A stretch of DNA of 35,434 nt from an uncultured Clostridia bacterium (GTDB lineage: Bacteria; Bacillota; Clostridia; TANB77; CAG-508): the NCBI GenBank assembly GCA_944390695.1, contig CALXQP010000064.1:1-35434 (forward strand). Direction: 5' to 3'. The notes beneath the pieces are model-generated. The model did not search any database, had not been told where the DNA came from, and saw only the letters and a list, made by a program, of their open reading frames with translations. Of this stretch, positions 7,900-16,795 are shown in pieces. The position numbers and the translations under genes are program-made. Within the stretch, counting starts at the first letter, position 1. Each line of letters opens with the position of its first letter.

Positions 7900-9256
7900 T
7901 ATAATCTTTGCCAATTATAATAGTAATGTCTACATTACTTGAGCTTACTGAACTTGTTGCTACATTGCTTGTATCTAAAACTTCTTTAATATTATCTGTA
8001 AATTTAGTATCTACATTTGTTTTATTTATAATTGTGGTCTTTGATGTACTTGTTGTCTCTGCTGTTTTTGTCACATCATACCCCAATTCTTTCAACTTTT
8101 TTGAAACTTCTGTTAAATTTGAACTTTTATCTGTACCATTTAATAATTCAATTTTTATTTCTGATGTATCATCTTTATCTACAATAGTCGTTAAATTATC
8201 TTTATTTTCATTTCCTGTTGTTTCTGAATTTTTTGGATCTGATGTTTCTTTATTTTCCACTTCTTGTCCATAATTATATAATTTATCAATTAATTTTTCT
8301 GTTTCATCTTCATCATGTATGAAAAACCATAATGGATATGATGGTGTTGTTGATGGCCCATATGAAGCACCTGGTAATACTGCGCTTTCAATAGAATTTA
8401 TATCTATATTTATTGCATATGGCACATAATCTTTTATAACTGATATTGAAAGATTTGTGTCAACATATTCATATACAATATCTATAATTCCTTTTACTTT
8501 TAGAATATTTTTGGCTTGGATTGTTTGTTTTGCAGTTGCTATCATAAATTCTCTTTGTGTTCTCATTCTTCCATAATCATCTCCGCCATATTCTTCTGTA
8601 TATGTTTTTCCACTATTATTTTTTCTAAATCTTAATAATTGCTCAGCTTGTTCTCCATTTAAAACTTGTAATCCTTCTTTTAGATTAATATGCAAATTTT
8701 GTGTTTTATCATCATAAACCATTCCACCTGGAATATGTGGTACATTAAATTCAACTCCACCAATTAAATCTACTAATTCAATTAATGCTTGATTATCTAT
8801 AACCATATAATATTTTATATCTAAACTTGTTAATTCATTTACTTTTTCTAATGTTCTTTCTGGACCACCTTTTTGGTATAATGCATTTATTTTATCACTA
8901 CCTGTCCCTGTTTGTGGATTTTTACCTACAAATGTATCTCTTGGTATTGATAATAAAGATGCTTTTTGATTTTTCGGGTCATATGTTCCAATTATTATTG
9001 TATCTGTTAATCTTCCTCCAATATCTGTACTTATTCCCATAAGTAATACTTGGATTGGTTCTAGGTTTTTCAATGTTTCTTCATCATGTCCTACTAATGT
9101 TGATAATAATCCTTGCATACCTCCTCCATTTTTCTGAGTTTTATATGCAACTCCACCTATTAATGCAATAAATATGATTATAAGTAATAATAATATCTTT
9201 CCTAATACTCTTGATTTTTTTTTCCCTTTTCTTTTGTTTGCAACCTTTTTTTCCAT
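7895..9256 (-). CDS. LytR-CpsA-Psr (LCP) family wall-polymer transferase
   Basis: A 453-residue protein with a basic N-terminus, one membrane helix (about 19-38), an extracellular LCP domain (about 65-290) and a C-terminal LytR_C domain (about 370-450). Core LCP residues are visible: GRLTDTIIIG (arginine and aspartates at the polyprenyl-phosphate site), SIPRDT, the DKINALY segment and the RFR motif with the following GRMRTQREF. LCP enzymes attach undecaprenyl-linked anionic polymers or capsule to peptidoglycan at the outer membrane face. The start has a GGAGG site. It is a single-gene unit with its own promoter. Confidence 0.9.
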   Translation of the reverse strand: MEKKVANKRKGKKKSRVLGKILLLLIIIFIALIGGVAYKTQKNGGGMQGLLSTLVGHDEETLKNLEPIQVLLMGISTDIGGRLTDTIIIGTYDPKNQKASLLSIPRDTFVGKNPQTGTGSDKINALYQKGGPERTLEKVNELTSLDIKYYMVIDNQALIELVDLIGGVEFNVPHIPGGMVYDDKTQNLHINLKEGLQVLNGEQAEQLLRFRKNNSGKTYTEEYGGDDYGRMRTQREFMIATAKQTIQAKNILKVKGIIDIVYEYVDTNLSISVIKDYVPYAINIDINSIESAVLPGASYGPSTTPSYPLWFFIHDEDETEKLIDKLYNYGQEVENKETSDPKNSETTGNENKDNLTTIVDKDDTSEIKIELLNGTDKSSNLTEVSKKLKELGYDVTKTAETTSTSKTTIINKTNVDTKFTDNIKEVLDTSNVATSSVSSSNVDITIIIGKDYK

Positions 9257-9287
9257 TATTTCCTCCGATTTTCAGTTTTACCATTAT

Positions 9288-9316
9288 ACTATATCAAATC
9301 TAATTATATTTTTCAA
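9288..9316 (-). promoter_or_regulatory. Candidate promoter of the LCP gene
   Basis: Minus strand TTGAAA (9316-9311), 17-base spacer, TATAGT (9293-9288); a TATAAT overlaps a few bases on. Confidence 0.55.
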
Positions 9317-9413
9317 TATTTATTTCATTTTTCACAAAAAATTCACAATATAATATTATTTGATTCTAGTTTTTTATACTAGTAAAATATCGAAACTAAA
9401 AATCTCTATTATG

Positions 9414-9456
9414 AAAAAATAGCACTTGCCTTTCCTTTTTTAGAAAAACAAATGCT
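9414..9456 (-). terminator. Terminator of the DUF5711-cvpA operon
   Basis: On the minus strand AGCATTTG (9456-9449) pairs with CAAGTGCT (9428-9421, one G-T pair) and is followed by ATTTTTT. Confidence 0.65.
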
Positions 9457-9483
9457 TATTTTTATCTAAACTATTTTAATTAT

Positions 9484-10125
9484 TTAAAATATAATATTTA
9501 ATAATAAATTATTTTCATAGAAAAATTTTGTAATATAAGAACCGTCTATAGCATTAGAAATTGATGTATTACCTGTTATATAAACTACAAAAAATACTAT
9601 TGCTAAAATAACATAAATAATTATTAATGCTTTTACAAGACCATATAAAATTCCACCAACTTCATTACATTGTTTTAATAATGGTAAAGATGTTATTGCA
9701 TCAGAAATGAATGTAAGTAATAATAATACTACTCTCACAATTAAGAATATTCCAAGCAATACAGCAATATTTATAATCTTTACTGCCATAGCTCCAGCAG
9801 TTTCATATACAATCTCATTTTGTGTTTTATTTATAGCATTATCAACATAATTTCCTAAATAATCTAAAATACTTACATATTTAACTTCTTGACCTGGTTC
9901 AACTTCACTTGAAAAATGTTCTATAATTGCTTGTTCTATATTTTCATCTAATTCAGTGTTTTCAATTATTAAATTTGATACTGGTTTATATAAAATTACA
10001 GAAACAACAATTGCTGCTACAAATGCAATTAGCCCTACAGCAAGTCTTACTAGTCCTTTCTTATAACATATAAATACATTTAAAGCTATTATTGCTATTA
10101 ATACTACATCTAAAATTATTCCCAT
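9484..10125 (-). CDS. cvpA: CvpA-family membrane protein
   Basis: A 213-residue protein with four predicted membrane helices: about 4-18, 24-46, 113-140 and 165-190. The N-terminal pattern ILDVVLIAIIALNVFICYKKG, with a glycine after the first helix pair, matches the CvpA/colicin V production family. The family is an inner-membrane component of unclear function linked to colicin export, stress tolerance and division in different bacteria. The start at 10125 has an AAAAGGAG site. It is the second gene of an operon after the DUF5711-type gene (30-base gap) and is followed by a terminator. Confidence 0.75.
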   Translation of the reverse strand: MGIILDVVLIAIIALNVFICYKKGLVRLAVGLIAFVAAIVVSVILYKPVSNLIIENTELDENIEQAIIEHFSSEVEPGQEVKYVSILDYLGNYVDNAINKTQNEIVYETAGAMAVKIINIAVLLGIFLIVRVVLLLLTFISDAITSLPLLKQCNEVGGILYGLVKALIIIYVILAIVFFVVYITGNTSISNAIDGSYITKFFYENNLLLNIIF

Positions 10126-10155
10126 TTTAATTTCTCCTTTTCTCTTGTTTTTTAT

Positions 10156-11340
10156 TTATAAATTAATAATATGAACTTTATCTCTATAAACAATTCCTAT
10201 TATTTCATCAGTCATAACAATATCATTTATTTCTGAATTAGAAATATATTTTTTTAATATTATGCCATTTTTACTAATTATATGTATTTCAGTTCCAAAA
10301 TTTATCGCTATTTTATTTTCAGAAGTTTCAATAGATTTAGCAATATCTTTTGCTTTATATATTTTTTCATTTGATGTCTCAGGATTTATTATTCTAACAT
10401 TTGTATCTGCAGTATATTCTCCTGTTGACATTTCTTCAAGCAAAGAAATTCTATTTTTTAAATCAATTGTCATAAAAGCTATTTTTCTATTATCTAATTT
10501 TATAAGTTCTGTATTTTTATTATCTTGCAACATATCTATACTATCATTATACATACAAATTAGCTTATTTTTTTCCTGATATTCAATATTCATAATTAAT
10601 TTATCTACAGGAGCTTCATATTTATATTGTATTGCTTTATTTGCATCTTCTTGTGCTAATTCTATAGAAACTATTTGTATACTTGATTTTATAATTACTC
10701 CAGATAAATCAATTTCCGCAATTGCTAAAAATTTGCTATCTTGTGACATACTTACATCTGCAACTATTGATGTTACTAAATTTGTTTTAAAAATTTCTTT
10801 TCCTTCTTTATCAAATACATCAACAATTGATTTATAATTTGTATTTGAAATAACTATAGAAGTATATCCACTTTCACTTACATTAATTTGTTTTATATTT
10901 CCTTCTATTTCTTCATCAAATAATTTTTCTCTTCCAGATATTAAACAAAATTTTTGTCCATTGTCTTCACATATTGCTAAATATCTTCCTGCTGATGCAA
11001 ATATTGCTTTATTAATATCTATTTCAATTTCATCTACTTTTGTACCTATTTTATTATAAAATTCTAATGTTTTTTTTCTTAGTACACATATATATTTGTC
11101 ATATGCATATATTTGTGTATTTTCATCACCATCTAATTCTATACTTTGAGTATCTTCTTGCAGAACTTCTCTTTTTAAAACATTTTCATCACACCACTGT
11201 CTAAATTCAAAATTGAAAAAGTATATACAAATAAGTGCAATAATTGCAATTATAATTAATAAAACTATAATAAATAATATAAGTTTCAGCACTTTACCTT
11301 TTCTTTGATTCTGTAGCTCTTCTGCCCAAAAATCTTTCAT
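10156..11340 (-). CDS. Membrane-anchored beta-propeller-like protein (DUF5711 type)
   Basis: A 394-residue protein with a short cytoplasmic N-terminus, one membrane helix (about 19-43) and a long extracellular region of repeated beta strands. Recurrent elements such as YDKYICVLRKKTLEFYNKIG and short four-strand blocks separated by turns suggest a WD40/quinoprotein-like propeller. The pattern matches the DUF5711 proteins of Clostridia; I identify it by layout rather than by catalytic residues. Function is unknown. Its place before cvpA behind a shared promoter suggests an envelope role. Confidence 0.6.
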   Translation of the reverse strand: MKDFWAEELQNQRKGKVLKLILFIIVLLIIIAIIALICIYFFNFEFRQWCDENVLKREVLQEDTQSIELDGDENTQIYAYDKYICVLRKKTLEFYNKIGTKVDEIEIDINKAIFASAGRYLAICEDNGQKFCLISGREKLFDEEIEGNIKQINVSESGYTSIVISNTNYKSIVDVFDKEGKEIFKTNLVTSIVADVSMSQDSKFLAIAEIDLSGVIIKSSIQIVSIELAQEDANKAIQYKYEAPVDKLIMNIEYQEKNKLICMYNDSIDMLQDNKNTELIKLDNRKIAFMTIDLKNRISLLEEMSTGEYTADTNVRIINPETSNEKIYKAKDIAKSIETSENKIAINFGTEIHIISKNGIILKKYISNSEINDIVMTDEIIGIVYRDKVHIINL

Positions 11341-11384
11341 TATTTTACTCTTCCTTTTTACATTTTCTTTTGATATTTGCCATT

Positions 11385-11412
11385 ATTATATCATAATACA
11401 CTTTTTTTGCAA
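11385..11412 (-). promoter_or_regulatory. Promoter of the DUF5711-cvpA operon
   Basis: Minus strand TTGCAA (11412-11407), 16-base spacer, TATAAT (11390-11385), with TG one base before the -10 box (extended -10). Confidence 0.7.
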
Positions 11413-11423
11413 TATTTTTGGCT

Positions 11424-11464
11424 CAATTTTGCTCAAAAAGTTCACCTTTGAACTTGAGCAATTG
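11424..11464 (-). other. Long intergenic hairpin after the YkvI-like gene
   Basis: CAATTTT-GCTCAA-AAA-GTTCA pairs imperfectly with TGAAC-TTGAGC-AATTG. It follows the stop codon at 11472. On the minus strand no clean U-run follows, so it may be a weak or factor-assisted terminator or an mRNA end-protecting stem. Confidence 0.4.
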
Positions 11465-11471
11465 TAAATTT

Positions 11472-12476
11472 TTATATAAAAAATATTATCCAAACTAATT
11501 GTACAATTCCTATATATCCAAAAAGAGGATATATAAAATTAACTAAATTTGAAAAACCAAAATTCGAAATTATCAAGCTAGTTATACACATAAAAAGAAC
11601 AAACTGTGTATAAATCACTTTATTTTTACTTACATTTTGCAAAAGTCCTGTTCCAATAGAAATAGCAGTAGTAAAAATAGAAGCTAAAATAATAAAAGCA
11701 TATATATTTCGATATTTTCCAAAAAAAGTCCTAATAGCATAAACAATTGGCATCTCTAAACTAGAAATATCTACATCTACTTTCATAAGTAACATAAAAA
11801 GCATAATAGATGCAATAATTAATACTATTCCACTAATAATAGAAATATATTTAATATTTTTTTCATTAGTAATATTACTTCCAATAGAAATTAAAACAGG
11901 AATAATTAATATCATATTATAACTACAATATGTAATAGAACTTAATAACCATCCACTTTTCATTATAGATATATCTGTGTTTAAGTCAATAGTTATCAAA
12001 TTAATTCCACCTATTATAAATATAAATATAATTAAAATAGGAACCACAAGTTCACTAGCCTTTAATACTCCTTTTTCACTAGAAAAAAACACAAAAGCAG
12101 ATAATAGAGCCAAAATTAAACTACCAAAAATTCTATTAATTCCTATTTCTTGTTCAAAATATGCTCCAAAACCTGCTATCATTATATAAAAAGTCACTAA
12201 TAGTAATATATTTAAAATTATATTTATTACTTTTGTGACTTTTTCATTTTTTATAAAAATTCCTAAAAAATCATTATAATTTTTAATTTTATTTTTATAT
12301 ATTATTTTTAATGTTTTAAATATTCCAACACTTATTAGGAGACATGTAATTATTATCCCGACTAATCCAATAACTCCATATGAGTAAAAAAATGAATAAA
12401 TTTCCTGTCCAGATGCAAATCCAGCTCCTATAAATGCCCCTATAATTACTAATACAATTGTAAATATTTCTTTCAT
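11472..12476 (-). CDS. YkvI-like multi-pass membrane protein (APC superfamily)
   Basis: The ATG at 12476 has an AGAGG site six bases upstream; the longer frame from 12503 has none. The resulting 334 residues form about ten hydrophobic helices. The first helix carries the family signature GAFIGAGFASGQEI, typical of YkvI-type proteins and related amino-acid/branched-chain transporters whose unwound first helix binds the substrate. The substrate is unknown. It is the last gene of the ABC operon (43 bases after the GldG-like gene), so co-expression with that transporter is likely, though a functional link is only inferred. Confidence 0.7.
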   Translation of the reverse strand: MKEIFTIVLVIIGAFIGAGFASGQEIYSFFYSYGVIGLVGIIITCLLISVGIFKTLKIIYKNKIKNYNDFLGIFIKNEKVTKVINIILNILLLVTFYIMIAGFGAYFEQEIGINRIFGSLILALLSAFVFFSSEKGVLKASELVVPILIIFIFIIGGINLITIDLNTDISIMKSGWLLSSITYCSYNMILIIPVLISIGSNITNEKNIKYISIISGIVLIIASIMLFMLLMKVDVDISSLEMPIVYAIRTFFGKYRNIYAFIILASIFTTAISIGTGLLQNVSKNKVIYTQFVLFMCITSLIISNFGFSNLVNFIYPLFGYIGIVQLVWIIFFI

Positions 12477-12519
12477 ATTAACCTCTTGTACCAGTATATT
12501 CATTTGTTTTTAAATTATG

Positions 12520-13971
12520 TTAGATTTTTCTTTGTCTTAAGTACCAAACAACTATTCCTGCACCTATAACAAACATAGGAACAACAAATATTATTGTTTT
12601 AATAATAACATCTTCTTGGTCTGTAACTTCATATGTTTCACTTTCAGATGTTTTTCTAATTACAATAGTATCATCTCTTTCTGTAAGATGAGATATTGAA
12701 TTTAATATAATATCTTCATTATTATATAATGCAACTGCATATGTGTAATATGGTGGATTTATCATAAAAGACATACCTGTTGCAAAAATTTCATTTGAAT
12801 ATACTATTAATTGTGAAGTTTTATCATCAGAAATCTTTTTATCTACTAATGCTCCCATTATAATAGTTTCTTCTGCACCATCTGCATCTGTTCTCTTAGA
12901 TGATTCTATATTTTCTAAATCTGTTCTTACAAAAGCTTTATCACTTGTTGTTAATATTGTTTCATATGTTACACCTAATTCAGATAATTTCTCATCATCT
13001 GCGAATTGAATTTTACCTGCATCTATTAAACATGCATTTAAAGTCATATCTAATTTACGTAAGAAACTTGCATTAACATCTGCAATTATCATCTCTGGAG
13101 AATCTACTAGCATTTTACTTGAATCTTGTTCAAATGCAACTCCATAATCAATTGTAACACCATATTGAGCTAATATTTGATCTAAATTTGGCATATCAAT
13201 ATTTATAATGTTTTGAGATGTTAACATCATTATTTTTCCGCCATTATTTATATAATCTAATATTTTATCTCTTTCAAGATCTGTTAAATCTTGTTTTAAT
13301 GTTGTAATAATTAAACAATCACAATCATCAGGAACATTACCTGTAGTTAATATATCTAAAAATTCTACTTCATTTGATTCTTCTTTTAATTTTCCAATAG
13401 TTGTTGCCATTGCTTGTTCTGTTGGATAAAATGTCTTTCCTGTAAGTATATAAATTTTTGGCTTTTCATCAATTGTCATTTCAACCATAGAATTTGTAAG
13501 AACTTCTTCTGTTTTATCTATTTGCTCTCCTGTAGTATAGTCATATGTGTATAAATCATCCATAGCTATAGTTTTTTCTTTATCTCCTATTTTAATTACT
13601 ATTAAACTATCTGTAGGAAGTATATTATATTTTGTTTGTAAATCAGTTCTTGCAGATAAATCATCTATTCTTTCAGTTTTAATTTTACTATTAATTCTTG
13701 TATATTTATCAACATATTCTGTTATATATGAATATTCACTCATATTAAGTAATTGAACTGTAATTTCTTCATCTAAATCTTTAATTCTACTTTTTGTAGC
13801 TTCAGATAAAGAATATAGTTTTTTCTCAGTAAAGTCCAAATCTGATACTTTTATTTTATCAACTCCCCAGTTTATTAATATATATGCAGCTATTACTAGG
13901 GCTACTAAAATAACAGTAGTTGTTCCTTTTATAAGCCATTTATTTGTTATTGTTTTCCAAAATTTTTTCAC
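12520..13971 (-). CDS. GldG-like auxiliary protein of an ABC-2 transporter
   Basis: A 483-residue protein with an N-terminal membrane helix (about 17-36), a large extracellular region and a C-terminal helix (about 458-477). The opening segment with TEKKLYSLSEATKSRIKDL and the DEEITVQLL strand, then a Rossmann-like block with DDCDCLIIT and INNGGKIMML, match the GldG/ABC_transp_aux family. The start codon is GTG (13969-13971), preceded by GGAG nine bases away. Together with the ATPase and the GldF-like permease it forms a GldA-GldF-GldG set. In Bacteroidetes gliders this set supports motility, but in Firmicutes its cargo is unknown. Confidence 0.75.
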   Translation of the reverse strand: MKKFWKTITNKWLIKGTTTVILVALVIAAYILINWGVDKIKVSDLDFTEKKLYSLSEATKSRIKDLDEEITVQLLNMSEYSYITEYVDKYTRINSKIKTERIDDLSARTDLQTKYNILPTDSLIVIKIGDKEKTIAMDDLYTYDYTTGEQIDKTEEVLTNSMVEMTIDEKPKIYILTGKTFYPTEQAMATTIGKLKEESNEVEFLDILTTGNVPDDCDCLIITTLKQDLTDLERDKILDYINNGGKIMMLTSQNIINIDMPNLDQILAQYGVTIDYGVAFEQDSSKMLVDSPEMIIADVNASFLRKLDMTLNACLIDAGKIQFADDEKLSELGVTYETILTTSDKAFVRTDLENIESSKRTDADGAEETIIMGALVDKKISDDKTSQLIVYSNEIFATGMSFMINPPYYTYAVALYNNEDIILNSISHLTERDDTIVIRKTSESETYEVTDQEDVIIKTIIFVVPMFVIGAGIVVWYLRQRKI

Positions 13972-13987
13972 GTCTTCACTCTCCTAT

Positions 13988-14671
13988 CTATTTTACCAAT
14001 TTTCTTCTTTGCATCAATATTATAGTAAATGCTATAAACATTGCTGTAAATGATAATGGCCCTACAACTTCATTTAATGAAATTACCCCAGTTGGGAATT
14101 TTTGATAAAAACTCATTAAAGATATATCTGGAATACCTATGTCTAAATCTACTATAAATAATGACATTATTAAAAATGCTATTGTTATAATTCCTGCAAT
14201 TATTTGATTTTCAGTTATACTTGAAGCAAACATTCCAAATGATATTGCTGCACCACTAATTAATAAAAATCCTAACATACTTACTAAAACTACAACAATA
14301 TTTGGACTTGCAAAATAACATATTATTCCAAAATACATAAGTGAAGCAATTAAAGCAATTGCTATTACTGCCATTGCAGCAAAAAACTTTCCAAACACAA
14401 CACCTGCCATTCCTGTTGGAGATGTTAACAATAACTGTTCAGTTCCATTTTTTCTTTCTTCTGCAAACATTCTCATTGTTAAAATTGGAATTATTATCAT
14501 TAATCCATAAAATGCAGCATAAAAATACAAAGATCCTAAATCTATACTTCTATAATTTACTGTTGTTAAATAGAAAAATACACTACATACAAATAGAAAT
14601 ATTCCAACTACTACATATCCTATTGGAGATAAAAAGTAGCTTTTAAACTCTTTTTTGAATATTGTCCACAT
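13988..14671 (-). CDS. ABC-2 type permease (GldF-like)
   Basis: A 227-residue integral membrane protein with six predicted helices. It begins with the coupling segment MWTIFKKEFKSYFLSPIGY, in which the KEFKSYF-SP pattern is characteristic of GldF-type permeases, and carries the conserved MRMFAEERKNGTEQLLLTSP loop between helices 2 and 3. The start codon overlaps the stop of the ATPase gene (TAATG at 14673-14669), so the two are translationally coupled. It forms the membrane channel powered by the upstream ATPase. Confidence 0.85.
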   Translation of the reverse strand: MWTIFKKEFKSYFLSPIGYVVVGIFLFVCSVFFYLTTVNYRSIDLGSLYFYAAFYGLMIIIPILTMRMFAEERKNGTEQLLLTSPTGMAGVVFGKFFAAMAVIAIALIASLMYFGIICYFASPNIVVVLVSMLGFLLISGAAISFGMFASSITENQIIAGIITIAFLIMSLFIVDLDIGIPDISLMSFYQKFPTGVISLNEVVGPLSFTAMFIAFTIILMQRRKLVK

Positions 14672-15858
14672 TATTTTTGTCCCCCTTTTTCTTTATTTCC
14701 ACTCTCTTCATTTTTATCATTATTTTCTTTATTCTCTTCTTCATTTTTATTTTCTTTTGTAGTAGTTTCACTTTCTTCTTCATCTTGTTCTATTTTTTCA
14801 TCTTGTCCTATTTCTTTTTGTTCTTTTCCTTGCTCTTCTTGTTTAACATCTTGCTCTTCTATTTCTTGTTCACCATCTTGTTCTTGGCTAATTTCCTCTT
14901 GTTCTTCAATTTCTTCTCTATCATCTTCTGCTTTTATTAATTCCATAAAAGCATCTTCAAGTGTTGCATCTGCTTTTTTCATTTCAAATATTGTTATTCC
15001 TTCTTTTGCAAAAGTATCGAAAATATTTTTTCTCAAATCTACACCTTCTGCAGATGTAATCATATATTTTTTAGTTTTATCTTCATTTTCAGAGATCAAT
15101 TTCAATTCTTGCACATCTGTTAATGTATCTTTTATTTTTTCCATTTTGTTTTCTAAATCTTCAACAGTTACATATATTGAATTATTTTTAACAACTTTAT
15201 TTTCTAAATTTTCTGGAGTATCTATTGCCACAATTTGGCCTTTATTTATTATTATAACTCTATTACAAATTTGACTTACTTCAGACAATATATGAGAACT
15301 TAAAATAATTGTATGTTCTTTTCCCAACTCTTTAATTAGACTTCTTATTTCCGTAACTTGTTTTGGATCTAAACCAACAGTTGGCTCATCTAAAATAATT
15401 ACTTTAGGATTACTTACTAAAGCACCTGCCATACTCACTCTTTGTTTATATCCTCTTGAAAGATTTTTAATTAATTTATTCTCTACATCAACTAACCCTG
15501 TATCTTCCATTGCCTTTTGTACTTTTTGCTTTTTTTCTTTAGAAGGAACCTTTTTTTTTTTTTTTTTATATGTTATGAACTCTTTTACTGTTAAATCATT
15601 ATATAATGGCACACCTTCTGGCATATAGCCAATTTGTCTTTTTGCTTTTTTAGGTCTTTTAGAAATATCATATCCATCTATTATTATCTTACCAGATGAT
15701 GGCTCTATAAAACCTGTTATCATATTCATTGTTGTACTTTTACCAGCACCATTTGGACCTAAAAAACCTACAATCTCACCTTCTTCAATTTCGAAATTGA
15801 TATTGTTTACGGCTACAAAAGTTCCGTATTTTTTTGTAACATTTTCAACCTGAATCAC
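14671..15858 (-). CDS. ABC transporter ATPase (GldA-like) with a long acidic tail
   Basis: The GTG at 15858 with AGGAGG eight bases upstream is the best start, giving 395 residues; an earlier GTG at 15891 lacks a site. The ATPase domain has Walker A GPNGAGKST, Q-loop IGYMPEG, signature LSRGYKQR, Walker B VIILDEP and the H-loop in SSHILSE. A GldA-type regulatory region follows. Two oddities: six consecutive lysines in the Q-loop/helical region are encoded by a run of 17 A (plus strand T, 15551-15567), and residues 311-395 are a low-complexity tail almost wholly of E, Q, K, N and D. The tail is not part of the ABC fold. The gene leads the four-gene operon. Confidence 0.85.
   Translation of the reverse strand: MIQVENVTKKYGTFVAVNNINFEIEEGEIVGFLGPNGAGKSTTMNMITGFIEPSSGKIIIDGYDISKRPKKAKRQIGYMPEGVPLYNDLTVKEFITYKKKKKKVPSKEKKQKVQKAMEDTGLVDVENKLIKNLSRGYKQRVSMAGALVSNPKVIILDEPTVGLDPKQVTEIRSLIKELGKEHTIILSSHILSEVSQICNRVIIINKGQIVAIDTPENLENKVVKNNSIYVTVEDLENKMEKIKDTLTDVQELKLISENEDKTKKYMITSAEGVDLRKNIFDTFAKEGITIFEMKKADATLEDAFMELIKAEDDREEIEEQEEISQEQDGEQEIEEQDVKQEEQGKEQKEIGQDEKIEQDEEESETTTKENKNEEENKENNDKNEESGNKEKGGQK
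15551..15567 (-). repeat. 17-base homopolymer inside the GldA-like ATPase gene
   Basis: An uninterrupted run of 17 T on the plus strand (A in the coding sense), encoding six lysines between ITY and VPSKE. Runs of this length are prone to slippage during replication, transcription and sequencing. Confidence 0.9.
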
Positions 15859-15891
15859 TAATTTTTCCTCCTCATTATATGTTCTTAGCAC

Positions 15892-15920
15892 ATATTACCA
15901 TTTTCTTTTTCGTTTGTAAA
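15892..15920 (-). promoter_or_regulatory. Promoter of the GldA-GldF-GldG-YkvI operon
   Basis: Minus strand TTTACA (15920-15915), 17-base spacer, TAATAT (15897-15892), with TG one base before the -10 box. The rest of the 15859-16168 intergenic region is AT-rich, with no gene seen; it must also hold the divergent promoter of the GDT1-like gene. Confidence 0.5.
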
Positions 15921-16168
15921 GTTTTTTCACTCAAATTTCACAAATTCCTACGGATAATAAACTTTTTCTAATTTCTTCTTTCCCATTTTGGCTTTCAAAC
16001 TGCATGAAAAAAATTTCAAATATACAGAATTACAACTTTTCATATAATAAGAAAATATAGTTTTCCCATTATATAAAACACCATATAATCATATTTTTTC
16101 CTATATATTCATATTTATTACAAAAGCTTGACAATTTCTAAAAACAAATATTAAAATGGAGGTTCTTA

Positions 16169-16795
16169 ATGCAATATATTTATCCTTTTATAATCTCATT
16201 TATATTTATATTTTTAGCAGAATTAGGTGATAAAACACAAATTTTAGTCTTATCATTTTCTGCGAAAAACAAAGTATCACACATTTTACTAGGAGTTGCC
16301 CTAGGGACCTTATTTAGTCATGGTTTAGCAATTACATTTGGAAGCAAAATTGGCTGTATTAATAATACAAATTTCATTTATTATTTAAAATTACTAACAT
16401 ATATCACTTTTCTAATTTTTGGAATAATAGGAATTTTGAAACAAAAAAAATTATCATATGAAACTGAAAATTCGCAAAACAATTCAAAATCTAAATTAAT
16501 CAAATTTTTAAATTATATAACAAAAAACTCTATATTACTTGTTGCATTTACAATTGCAATTGGAGAACTAGGAGACAAAACATTTCTATCATCAATTGGT
16601 CTTGGAATCCAATACCCAATTTTCAAACTCCCTCTCATATTAGGCTCTATCTGTGGAATGCTAGCTAGTAATACTCTTGCCATATTTTTTGGTAAATTAA
16701 TTGGAACAAAAATTTCTCCTAGCACAATAGAAACACTCTCTAATTTAATATTTATCTCATTTGGAATTATAGGAATCCTAGGATATCTTATATAA
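16169..16795 (+). CDS. TMEM165/GDT1 (UPF0016) family cation transporter
   Basis: A 208-residue protein with six predicted membrane helices arranged as two homologous halves. Each half carries the family motif E-x-G-D-K-T: E18-L-G-D-K-T23 and a second ELGDKTF near residue 132. These acidic pairs form the metal pathway in UPF0016 proteins, which move Mn2+ or Ca2+ (Mn2+ efflux in bacteria such as MneA). A GGAGG site precedes the ATG. Genes of this family often sit behind a yybP-ykoY Mn2+ riboswitch, but none is visible here. Its stop codon directly abuts the GC-rich repeat. Confidence 0.85.
   Translation: MQYIYPFIISFIFIFLAELGDKTQILVLSFSAKNKVSHILLGVALGTLFSHGLAITFGSKIGCINNTNFIYYLKLLTYITFLIFGIIGILKQKKLSYETENSQNNSKSKLIKFLNYITKNSILLVAFTIAIGELGDKTFLSSIGLGIQYPIFKLPLILGSICGMLASNTLAIFFGKLIGTKISPSTIETLSNLIFISFGIIGILGYLI

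Noticed and set aside
15921..16168. yybP-ykoY Mn2+ riboswitch before the GDT1-like gene
   Set aside because: This family often has one, but I found no GC-rich conserved boxes or paired arms of that riboswitch in the AT-rich leader.
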